DNA from: Xanthobacter autotrophicus
Lineage (GTDB): Bacteria > Pseudomonadota > Alphaproteobacteria > Rhizobiales > Xanthobacteraceae
Length of the DNA stretch: 32,764 nucleotides
Direction of reading: 5' to 3'
Assembly (NCBI RefSeq): GCF_029991245.1
Contig: NZ_JAIVFO010000039.1
Location: forward strand, 1 to 32,764
In this document: positions 25,205 to 31,848 of the stretch, piece by piece
Layout: every line of letters begins with the position of its first letter
Numbering within the stretch: the stretch's first letter is position 1
Made by a program: the position numbers and the translations under genes
Notes under the pieces: model-generated
The model's input: the letters and a program-made list of their open reading frames with translations, nothing else
Told to the model about the DNA's origin: nothing
Databases searched by the model: none

Positions 25205-25398
25205 GCATTCGTGGTATGCCCTAAGCCTTCTCACGCGCGCCAACAAGATTTTGGCGGTTTGCGCGTGGGGATTCGATGTATTGGTTTGGCGCCCTTCGCC
25301 TTGTGGCTCCACTTATACTGCGCTTGCGCAGGGTTTAAGGCGTGCGAGCATCAGGTATTGCTTCAAGGTGATGGGCGCTGCTGTCCACCATTGACGGT
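25205..25398. promoter_or_regulatory. promoter/operator region of the primase-rep operon
   Basis: No gene is supported here. On the minus strand TATAAG (25312-25317) is a good -10 candidate. The palindrome CTGCGC-TT-GCGCAG at 25318-25331 lies just upstream of it, where a repressor would block RNA polymerase. The half site TACTGCGC (25316-25323) also occurs in the palindrome before the alpA-like gene. The -35 match is poor. Confidence 0.45.
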
Positions 25399-25680
25399 CT
25401 ATGCCGTGGCGGCGCGGGGCTGCTCGCTGGTGCTGTTGCGGGCGCCCTCATAGAGCCACGCCAGCACGTCCTTCTCCGCGTACCAAACACGCCGAGTGCC
25501 GCGCGGGCGGAAGTAGCGCGGGCCGCCGCCCCGGAGGCGGTATTGCTCGATGGTGTTGAAGTGGACGCCCACCACCTCGGCCACTTCAGGAGTGGAGAGC
25601 GGCCGTCGCTTCGGCAGATAGCCGAACAGGTCGCAAAGCTGGTCGAACGAGGGTTCCCCCTGCATTGCAGGACACTCCAT
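25399..25680 (-). CDS. AlpA/excisionase-like helix-turn-helix regulator
   Basis: The 93-residue protein has a MerR-like HTH of the excisionase/AlpA group: RRPLSTPEVAEVVGVHFNTIEQYRLRGGGPRYFRPRGTRRVWYAEKDVLAWL (in two halves, residues 25-49 and 50-76). The wing and the final DVLAWL are typical. ATG 25680 is used here; an internal ATG (MQGEPSF) five codons on has the better-placed GGAGTG and may be the true start. In P4 and PICIs an AlpA-type protein activates integrase or excision genes. It lies upstream of the primase-rep operon and downstream of a perfect palindrome. Confidence 0.8.
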   Translation of the reverse strand: MECPAMQGEPSFDQLCDLFGYLPKRRPLSTPEVAEVVGVHFNTIEQYRLRGGGPRYFRPRGTRRVWYAEKDVLAWLYEGARNSTSEQPRAATA

Positions 25681-26081
25681 GGGAGCCTGCCACGCGGGAT
25701 AGCGAGCAGGCGTTGGCCTGCCGCATGACCCAGCGGTTTAGGGGTGAACGCTCCGACAAGTGCCGAAGCCGATAGCGAAATAGTACTGCGCAGTACTTCA
25801 AAGCGGTGCGCCGAACTGGAAAACAACGGTACTACGGTCAAGGAACCGCAAGCAAGCGCTAAATGCACTCGGATAAAGTGTTTTAATTCAGTAACTTAGC
25901 TCGCCGCCCTTCGCGAATCCTGATGAGCTTTGGCGAGGTTCCCGATATTGAGAACGGCGGCGGGGCGAGTCAAGCCCGTTGCCGGTACGTGGTGTCTCAG
26001 TTTGAACTCCGGCACCCGTTGGCCACCGCCATCGTGCGCCGAATCCTGTGCTACGCTAACAAAGCAAGCAAGGAGGTGTGC
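25681..26081. other. gap between divergent alpA-like gene and small plus-strand gene (401 bp)
   Basis: Contains the 16-bp palindrome and an AT-richer segment around 25855-25900. A plus-strand frame is open from 25923 into the next gene, but its ribosome-binding site and composition favour the later GTG start. No other gene is supported. Confidence 0.45.
25782..25797. promoter_or_regulatory. perfect 16-bp palindrome before the alpA-like gene
   Basis: AGTACTGCGCAGTACT is self-complementary. On the minus strand it overlaps TACTAT, a good -10 candidate for the alpA-like gene about 100 bp downstream. It shares TACTGCGC with the palindrome at 25318-25331, suggesting one regulator for both promoters. 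Confidence 0.5.
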
Positions 26082-26321
26082 GTGGGCCGTTTTGAGTTGA
26101 TTTTTGATGGCGACGATATCGCCAGTTCTAGGGGGTCCGCGTGGATCGGCGTGCGCGCCCAAACCCACGCTGGCCGCCTCGTCATCACACACGATTGCGG
26201 GAGCCCGGCAGAGCTTGAGAGCGCTGTGCGGGACTTGAAAGCCGAATTGGACAATCTCGTAGAGAGGTCGCGAGCGAAGTTTGAACGCAACCTGCGTGAA
26301 AAAATTAGCAAGGATGGGTGA
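26082..26321 (+). CDS. small hypothetical protein of the element
   Basis: GTG 26082 follows a perfect AAGGAGG with a 5-base spacing, so the product has 79 residues. It begins with a beta-type stretch (GRFELIFDGDDIASSRGSAWIGVRAQ, split by a turn) and ends in a charged helix (ESAVRDLKAELDNLVERSRAKFERNLREKI). No family is recognised. It diverges from the alpA-like gene, a place where satellites and prophages often keep a small regulator, but there is no HTH. It is convergent with the integrase gene. Confidence 0.65.
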   Translation: MGRFELIFDGDDIASSRGSAWIGVRAQTHAGRLVITHDCGSPAELESAVRDLKAELDNLVERSRAKFERNLREKISKDG

Positions 26322-26389
26322 CGGTGCCAAACGGCCCAATCATTCTTGCGGGCTAGCCGCGTCGCTCGCGTGGGGCGGGCCGTGGTGGA

Positions 26390-26439
26390 CGGCAGGCGCG
26401 AGACCGGGGGCAACCCCGGCTGCACCGGAAGGCCTGCCG
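26390..26439. other. two-tier hairpin between convergent small gene and integrase
   Basis: Outer arms CGGCAGGC (26390-26397) and GCCTGCCG (26432-26439) enclose an inner hairpin CCGGGG-GCAA-CCCCGG (26404-26419). It lies between the stop codons of the 26082 gene and the integrase, without T tracts. It may help end transcription in both directions. Confidence 0.4.
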
Positions 26440-26449
26440 CCGGGCCGCG

Positions 26450-27787
26450 CTACGCACGCAGGGCGACCACGTTCTCGCCGGCCGCCTGCGCCGCCGCCAC
26501 CTTCCCCTGTGCCTCAATGAAGTCGCCAATGCGCTGCACCTCCGCCAGGAGGTATTGCAAGTGTTGCGTCTCGAGATAATGCCGCGCGGTGACGCCTTTC
26601 GGAACATGATTCGTCAGCAACTCGACCTTGTAGAAATCGAGCTTGAGCTCGGCTACGCCGATCGTCACGAAGGTGCGCCGCAAGTCATGCGCTATGGGGC
26701 GATAGCCTGCCGCTTCCTCGATGCGCTGAAGCGCGGCGCGCGGGTCATGAATGTGCCCGGCCTTGCTCTTGGTCGGGAACACGAAGGCGCTCGATCCTCG
26801 CACCCCTACGCCATCGCCGCGCCGTTCCTTCCGGGCCTTCAGGAGAGCGATGGCCTGCGTGCTGAGTGGTAGCCAGACAGGGTTATGGTTCTTCGGATTC
26901 GGGATGTGCCACCATGCCTCGTCGAGGTTCACGTTCTCCCAGCGCAGCGCGGCGGCTTCCATGAGCCGGGCGCCCGTCAACAGTAGGAACTTCACCAGTT
27001 CCATGCTCGTCAGGTTCTCGATGTCGTGCGGATCGAAGCGGCCGTCACCCCGCGCCACGTTGGATTCCAGTTCCGCACCCCGCGCCGAAAGGACGTGCCA
27101 GACGGCGCCGATCTTCGCGGCTGGGATGTAGCCGGTGCGTGGCTTGATGGGCATCCAATCGTCGTTCAGGGCATCGACCGGGTTATTGGTGATGATGGCG
27201 GTGCCGTCCGCGCGCTTGTATTGCCTCCCCGCGTAATTGACGAGCGCTCGCAGGGTGCCAAAGGCGATGCTCGCTTGGCCCGGCGAGCCGCCCTTGCGGT
27301 CCCCATGCAGCCCTGTGGTGGCGTAAAGGCGATATTGCTTCCGCACCATTTCCTCGGTGATGTCGGCGACGGGCTTGTCCGCCCATGACGCCAGCGCGAC
27401 CGTGATATGGCGCCGGATCTCAACCTTCGTGCTCTCGGTCAGCTTACCCGGCCGGTCAAGGTAGGACTGCATCACCTGCCGCAGCGTGACCTTTTCGGCC
27501 TCCTCGGTCCGGCGCATATCGCGCGGGTCCACGCCCTCCCGCATTTGCTGAAGGAGGCTCTGCGCCCGCTTCCGTGCTTGGTCCTCGGTGTACGTCCCGT
27601 ATTTGCCGATGGTCACGACCACCGTGCGGCCTCGGACGCGGCCCTGAGCGACGAACGCCTTTGCGCCGGCCGCCGTCACCCGCAGCCCATAGCCCGGCAC
27701 CCTCTTATCCCAGAGGATGACGTAGCCAGACGCGGGCGGTTGTACCCCGTCGATGAACGTCTTTGTGAGTGAGACTGTGGTTCCCAT
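26450..27787 (-). CDS. int: tyrosine integrase (DUF4102/P4-like)
   Basis: The 445-residue protein starts at ATG 27787 (MGTTVSLTKTFIDGV). The frame is open to 27862 but that part lacks similarity. The N-terminal arm-binding DUF4102-type domain spans about residues 5-95 (ILWDKRVPGYGLRVTAAGAKAF). A SAM-like core-binding domain covers about 100-200. The catalytic domain shows Arg274 (TGARLMEAA), a likely Lys299, His367 and Arg370 (HDLRR), His394 (TNH) and the nucleophile Tyr404 (ARHYLE). All catalytic residues are present, so it should be active. It sits next to attR, pointing away from it into the element. It most likely recombines the 18-bp comM core. Confidence 0.95.
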   Translation of the reverse strand: MGTTVSLTKTFIDGVQPPASGYVILWDKRVPGYGLRVTAAGAKAFVAQGRVRGRTVVVTIGKYGTYTEDQARKRAQSLLQQMREGVDPRDMRRTEEAEKVTLRQVMQSYLDRPGKLTESTKVEIRRHITVALASWADKPVADITEEMVRKQYRLYATTGLHGDRKGGSPGQASIAFGTLRALVNYAGRQYKRADGTAIITNNPVDALNDDWMPIKPRTGYIPAAKIGAVWHVLSARGAELESNVARGDGRFDPHDIENLTSMELVKFLLLTGARLMEAAALRWENVNLDEAWWHIPNPKNHNPVWLPLSTQAIALLKARKERRGDGVGVRGSSAFVFPTKSKAGHIHDPRAALQRIEEAAGYRPIAHDLRRTFVTIGVAELKLDFYKVELLTNHVPKGVTARHYLETQHLQYLLAEVQRIGDFIEAQGKVAAAQAAGENVVALRA

Positions 27788-27832
27788 AGCCGCCCGGTTG
27801 ACGCCCACTCCGCCGGCCCCATGCCAGCGCCA

Positions 27833-27938
27833 TACAAGCAGGCTAGGACAAGCTAGCACCACGCCACACCATTTGTCACATACACTAAGTGACTATCAAT
27901 AAAAGCTTATTGTTGCTTGCACAAAGATGGACAAGCTA
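27833..27938. repeat. right-end ACAAGC repeats (candidate integrase arm sites)
   Basis: ACAAGC occurs at 27834-27839, 27848-27853 and 27931-27936, the last two within GACAAGCTA. All are in the same orientation as the left-end copies. They lie between the integrase start and attR. Five copies in two short end regions are far more than chance. Confidence 0.55.
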
Positions 27939-28781
27939 CCCCATGCGCCGCGCCGCCATGCTGGCGGAATGGTGGGGTGCGCGGAACGGGCGGCGGTCCA
28001 TCAGCGCGCCGTCCTCGATGGAGCCGGCCACCGACGCGATCATGGAGACATCGAGCATCTCGGCGGGCGACAGCGACGGCAGGATGGAGGGAAGTCTCTG
28101 GGCCAGCATGGACTTTCCCGCGCCCGGCGGCCCGATGAACAGAAGATTGTGCCCACCAGCCGCGGCGACCTCGAGGGCGCGCTTGGCCGTCTCCTGCCCT
28201 TTCACGTCCTTCAGGTCGAGCATGGCTTCCCCCGGCGCCTTCATCTTAGGTTCGGGCCGGCCCATCACCTGTCGGCCGGTCATGTGGTTGGCGAGTTGGA
28301 TGAGGGATTGCGGCGCCAGGATCTCCATGTCGGGGCTGGCCCAGGCGGCTTCCGCGCCGCACGCCGCAGGGCAGATGAGCCCATGGCCGCGCGCGTTGGC
28401 GCCGATGGCCGCCGGCAGCACGCCGGCCACCGCGGCGATGGCCCCGTCGAGCGCGAGTTCGCCCACCACGGTGAAGCCGCCAAGGGCATCGGAGGGAATC
28501 GCGCCGATCGCCGCCATGAGCCCGAGCGCGATGGGCAGGTCGTAGTGGGAGCCTTCTTTCGGCAGGTCCGCCGGCGCGAGATTGACGGTGATGCGCCGCG
28601 CCGGCAGCGCAAGGCCCGAGGCGATGAGCGCCGCACGCACGCGCTCGCGCGCCTCCGACACCGCCTTGTCCGGCAGGCCGACGATGGTGAAGGCCGGCAG
28701 GCCCGCCGCGACGTGCACCTGGACGTCCACGGGGCGCGCGTCCACCCCCTCGAATGCGACTGTCGCAACCCGCTGGATCAC
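27936..28781 (-). pseudogene. comM: comM/yifB 5' part, split by the integrated element
   Basis: This holds the first 275 native residues of ComM. It has the Lon-like ChlI domain (VATVAFEGVDARPVDVQVHV; LPDKAVSEARERVRAAL) and Walker A GPPGAGKS. It ends at the attR core (RPFRAPHHSASMA), after which RRMG and a stop are read from the element. I place the start at GTG 28781, where similarity to ComM (VQRVATVAFEG) begins; the frame is open to an ATG at 28871 that would add an unlikely extension. Walker B and the rest are at 16184-16894. A truncated protein with Walker A but no Walker B should not work as an ATPase. Confidence 0.9.
27955..27972. repeat. attR: 18-bp direct repeat inside comM
   Basis: The exact second copy of GCCATGCTGGCGGAATGG (first at 16890-16907). 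The 5' part of comM runs through it and then meets a stop six codons into the element at 27936. Confidence 0.93.
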
Positions 28782-28921
28782 CGCCCCCACCCCGCTCGAC
28801 TGCCTGCACCTCACGCTAGCGGAGGATCGCCGCACCGACAAGAACGAAAGCGGAACAATTTTACTTGCCACGGTCGAGGCCGGCGCTATCCTGGCGTGGC
28901 TTCGACGAATGGGGGCGGGGG

Positions 28922-29707
28922 ATGGCGGACGCTTCAGCCGGCGGGATGCGCAGTCATGAGGCCCATGTGGCCGACATGTTCGGGCCTCAGGCGGCCGCCT
29001 ATGTGGCGAGCGCGGTCCATGCCCGCGGGGCGGACCTTGAAGCCCTGTCGGCGCTGGTCGCGGAATTGCGGCCCGGGCGGCTGCTGGATCTCGGGTGCGG
29101 CGGCGGGCATGTGAGTTTCGCCGCGGCTCCGTTCGCGGGCGAAGTGGTGGCCTACGATCTGTCCGATGACATGCTGGGCGCCGTCGCCGCAGAATCCGGG
29201 CGGCGCGGCTTCGCCAACATTGCCACGCGGCAGGGCGTGGCCGAGCGCCTGCCGTTCGCCGACGCCAGCTTCGATTTCGTCGCCACCCGCTTCAGTGCCC
29301 ACCACTGGCGGGATGTCCCGGCGGCGATGGGCGAGGCGCGGCGCGTGTTGAAGGCGGGCGGGTGTGCCATGGTGATGGATGTGATCGCTCCCGACTGGCC
29401 GGTGGCGGACAGCTTCCTGCAAACCATCGAGGTGCTGCGCGACCCCTCCCACGGCCGCGACTACCGGGAGGCGGAATGGGTCGAGCATGCGGAGGGGGCC
29501 GGCTTGCGAGTCATGCGGTCCGCGCGGCGACGGCTGCGGCTCGCGTTCGACGCCTGGGTGGAGCGGATCCGCACGCCCGAACTGCACGTGGCGGCCATAA
29601 GGTCATTGATCGCCGGTGCGAGCCGGGATGTGGTCGAGCATTTCGAGATCGAGGCGGACGGCTCCTTCACCCTCGACACGCTGACACTGGAATTGGAGCC
29701 GGCCTGA
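28922..29707 (+). CDS. class I SAM-dependent methyltransferase
   Basis: The 261-residue protein starts at ATG 28922 behind GGGGGCGGGG. Motif I LLDLGCGGGHVSFAAAP (about residues 53-69) binds SAM. Motif II VVAYDLSDDML and the post-II segment LPFADASFDFVATRFSAHHW are typical of UbiE/YcgJ-like Methyltransf_11 proteins. FSAHHWRDVPAAMGEARRVLKAGG resembles YcgJ. The substrate is unknown. It is divergent from comM and likely ends at the hairpin near 29790. Confidence 0.9.
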   Translation: MADASAGGMRSHEAHVADMFGPQAAAYVASAVHARGADLEALSALVAELRPGRLLDLGCGGGHVSFAAAPFAGEVVAYDLSDDMLGAVAAESGRRGFANIATRQGVAERLPFADASFDFVATRFSAHHWRDVPAAMGEARRVLKAGGCAMVMDVIAPDWPVADSFLQTIEVLRDPSHGRDYREAEWVEHAEGAGLRVMRSARRRLRLAFDAWVERIRTPELHVAAIRSLIAGASRDVVEHFEIEADGSFTLDTLTLELEPA

Positions 29708-29789
29708 TCGCGGGGCCGGCGCTCTCGTCCGGCGGGGGGCCAGGGTTCTTGCCTGGTGTCTTTGCGGCGCGCGCGCGGGGTGATGGGTC

Positions 29790-29816
29790 GGCCGTTCGGG
29801 CGTCGGCCTATTTTTT
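29790..29816 (+). terminator. probable terminator of the methyltransferase gene
   Basis: The stem GGCCG (29790-29794) / CGGCC (29804-29808) with a 9-nt loop is followed by a T tract (29811-29816). The T tract overlaps the end of the convergent PHA-system gene, whose last Lys codons read as T on the plus strand. Confidence 0.45.
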
Positions 29817-30119
29817 CTCCAGCATCAGCCGGCCCTGCTTCTTGATGAGGTCCTGTGCCTTGCGGGCCAGGAGGTCGAGGAGGAAGGGCAGCTCGACGGA
29901 CAAGTGGACGGCGTCCTCCGTCACGTCGAGGGTGCCGCTCGCGGTCTGGCCGAGGGCGGCGATATGGAAGTCCAGGTGCTCGCCGGTCCAGACCTCCTGG
30001 AGGATGGTGATGTGGCGGCCGAAGCGCGAGCGCACGGTGGTGAGTCCCACCTGAAGGCGCCGTGTTGCCTCCGCCTTGCCGAGGCGGTGCGGAATGGAAG
30101 CGGTGAACGGCTGGCCCAT
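29808..30119 (-). CDS. polyhydroxyalkanoic acid system family protein
   Basis: The 103-residue protein matches the short PHA_gran_rgn family. It starts PFTASIPHRLGKAEATRRL, continues with a beta-rich middle (VWTGEHLDFHIAALGQTASGTLDV) and ends VELPFLLDLLARKAQDLIKKQGRLMLEKK. Members are found near PHA granule genes and elsewhere in alphaproteobacteria; their role is not firmly established. No signal peptide. It lies downstream of gshB in the same direction after a 321-bp gap. Confidence 0.85.
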   Translation of the reverse strand: MGQPFTASIPHRLGKAEATRRLQVGLTTVRSRFGRHITILQEVWTGEHLDFHIAALGQTASGTLDVTEDAVHLSVELPFLLDLLARKAQDLIKKQGRLMLEKK

Positions 30120-30440
30120 GCGCCTGTCTCCCCGGTGGCGGCGGCCGGGAGCGACATTCTCCGGCCGAATGCTTTGTGGTTTCGTCGATGGTGCCGTCGG
30201 TCCTTGACCGGTGCCGAAAGGATGCTGCTCGTGAGCGGGGGCGTTCCCGGCTCCCGGATCTTGAGGCCGGTTCCGGCTTTACCCGGAACCGGCCGCCGCG
30301 CAGGCCTGTGCCAACGGCCGATCGGTCGTCCTCATCGGCTGTCGGCATACCCCGACGCCGGGAGTAACCCGGTGACGGGGCATGCCAAGCCCGAGCGGCG
30401 ACTGAGCCTTCTGCCGGACGAGTTCCGGCGGAAAGGAATA
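30120..30440. other. gshB-PHA gene intergenic region (321 bp) with perfect hairpin
   Basis: A perfect 12-bp inverted repeat GGCCGGTTCCGG / CCGGAACCGGCC at 30265-30276 and 30283-30294, loop CTTTAC, dominates the gap. No T tract follows on either strand, so it may be a REP-like element or a processing stem rather than a terminator. It resembles in form the hairpin at 8752-8781. No gene is supported. Confidence 0.5.
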
Positions 30441-31388
30441 TCAGGCAAGGGTGCGCTTCTCCTCGATCCTGTCCCAGATCTGGGCCGCGATGTCCGGTCC
30501 GCCCAGACGCTTGATGGCGCGCAGGCCCGTGGGGGAGGTGACGTTGATCTCGGTGAGGTGGCCGTCGATCACGTCGATGCCCACGAAGATGAGCCCCATC
30601 GTCTTCAGTGAAGGACCAATGCGGGCGCAGATTTCCAGTTCCCGATCCGTCAGGTCGGTGGGCCTGGCGGCACCGCCGCGCACCATGTTGGACCTGAGAT
30701 CGCCCGGGCTCGGCACGCGGTTGACCGCCCCCGCCGCCTCGCCGTCCACCAGGATGATGCGCTTGTCGCCGTGCTTCACGGCGGGCAAAAACTGCTGGAT
30801 GACCCAGGGTTCACGGAAGGTGGTGGCGAACAGGTCGTAGAGCGAGCCGAAGTTGAGGTCGTCGGCGGTCAGGCGGAACACGGCCGCGCCGCCGTTGCCG
30901 TAGAGCGGCTTCATCACCACGTCGCCGAACTCGGCCCGGAACGCCTTGATCTCGTCGAGGTCGCGGGAAATCAGCGTCGGCGGCATCAACTCGGGAAACG
31001 CGGTGACGAAGATCTTCTCCGGTGCGTTGCGCACATGGGCCGGGTCGTTCACCACCAGCGTCTGCGGGTGGATGCGCTCCAGAAGGTGCGTGGCGGTCAC
31101 ATAGGCCATGTCGAAGGGCGGGTCCTGGCGCATCAGCACCACGTCCATCTCGTTGAGCGCGACGCGTCGCTTCTCGCCGAGGCTGAAATGGCCGCCAGCC
31201 TCGTCCTTCACCTCAAGCGGCTCGACGGTGGCGAAGACGGCGCCGTCGCGCATGGCCATGCGGTCGGGGGTGTAGTGGAACAGGGTGTGCCCGCGCGCCT
31301 GGGCTTCGAGCAGCAGGGCGAAGGTGGAGTCGCCCGCAATGTTGATGTTGGCAATATGGTCCATCTGGACCGCGACCTTGAGGGCCAT
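30441..31388 (-). CDS. gshB: glutathione synthetase
   Basis: GshB joins gamma-glutamylcysteine and glycine with ATP to make glutathione in the cytosol. The 315-residue protein has the N-terminal substrate domain ([30 protein letters not shown]) and the motif [21 protein letters not shown]. The ATP-grasp part includes [35 protein letters not shown] and the C-terminal [20 protein letters not shown] lies 6 bases before ATG 31388. Length equals E. coli GshB (316). The order rsmI-yraN-gshB is standard in alphaproteobacteria. Confidence 0.97.
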   Translation of the reverse strand: MALKVAVQMDHIANINIAGDSTFALLLEAQARGHTLFHYTPDRMAMRDGAVFATVEPLEVKDEAGGHFSLGEKRRVALNEMDVVLMRQDPPFDMAYVTATHLLERIHPQTLVVNDPAHVRNAPEKIFVTAFPELMPPTLISRDLDEIKAFRAEFGDVVMKPLYGNGGAAVFRLTADDLNFGSLYDLFATTFREPWVIQQFLPAVKHGDKRIILVDGEAAGAVNRVPSPGDLRSNMVRGGAARPTDLTDRELEICARIGPSLKTMGLIFVGIDVIDGHLTEINVTSPTGLRAIKRLGGPDIAAQIWDRIEEKRTLA

Positions 31389-31458
31389 GGCAATCTCCCG
31401 GCGCCCGGCTGGGGCTTCGCCTTATCTATAGCTGCGCGGCGCCCGTCGCCACCTCTCG

Positions 31459-31848
31459 TCAGACCTCCGCCTCGAATGCGCCGGGCAGGTGCTCGGCGGC
31501 GCCCGAGCGGGCGAGCAGCACGGCGTCGAAACGCATGTTGAGGCGGGATAGCTCCGGATGGTCGGCGAGGAACGCCTCGGCCGCCGCGGCGATGCGCCGC
31601 CTTTGGCGCGGCAGCAGCGAGAAGGCGGCGTCGGAAAGGTCCGCCCGCAGCTTCACCTCGCAGAAGACGAGAAGGTCGCCCTGGCGCGCGATCAGGTCGA
31701 TCTCTCCGGCCTTGGTGCGGACCCGCCGGGCCACGATCTCGAAGCCATGGGCGCCGAGCAGGGTGGCGGCGCGCTCCTCCGCGGCGAGGCCCCGCGCGTG
31801 GGCGGCGCGGCGGCGGCGCGTCGCGGCGGGAACGGCGGCGTCAGTCAT
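31459..31848 (-). CDS. yraN: YraN family (UPF0102) nuclease-fold protein
   Basis: The 129-residue protein starts at ATG 31848, overlapping the end of rsmI by 8 bp. It has the UPF0102 signature: HARGLAAEERAATLLGAHGFEIVARR, then GEIDLIARQGDLLVFCEVKLR, holding the Asp and Glu-x-Lys of a PD-(D/E)XK nuclease fold, and RRRIAAAAEAFLADHP. The biochemical role is unresolved in the family; a Holliday-junction-resolvase-like fold is known. Lies between rsmI and gshB, likely one transcript with rsmI. Confidence 0.92.
   Translation of the reverse strand: MTDAAVPAATRRRRAAHARGLAAEERAATLLGAHGFEIVARRVRTKAGEIDLIARQGDLLVFCEVKLRADLSDAAFSLLPRQRRRIAAAAEAFLADHPELSRLNMRFDAVLLARSGAAEHLPGAFEAEV

Larger units (their letters stand above)
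16908..27954. mobile_element. 11.05-kb integrative element in comM (satellite-like or mobilizable island)
   Basis: The element is bounded by a perfect 18-bp repeat and carries a tyrosine integrase at one end. Other contents: an AlpA-like HTH protein, a primase plus RepA-like ATPase pair, a GcrA-domain protein, four unknown operon genes and three small cargo genes. It interrupts comM precisely; rejoining at the repeat gives an uninterrupted ComM of about 511 residues. ACAAGC repeats near both ends look like integrase arm sites. I see no terminase, capsid, relaxase, type IV secretion or transposase gene. The integrase/AlpA/primase-helicase set resembles P4/PICI-like phage satellites; a small mobilizable or conjugation-hitchhiking island is the main alternative. 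Confidence 0.92.

Noticed and set aside
26082-26321. Toxin or antitoxin gene
   Set aside because: No toxin or antitoxin fold motif and no partner gene; it is divergent from alpA and stands alone.
16908-27954. AbaR/Tn7-like transposon in comM
   Set aside because: There is no tniA/B/Q or other transposase, and borders are an 18-bp integrase core rather than a 5-bp target duplication.
16890-27972. tRNA gene as integration target
   Set aside because: The core repeat lies inside comM codons and no tRNA-like cloverleaf is seen near either border.
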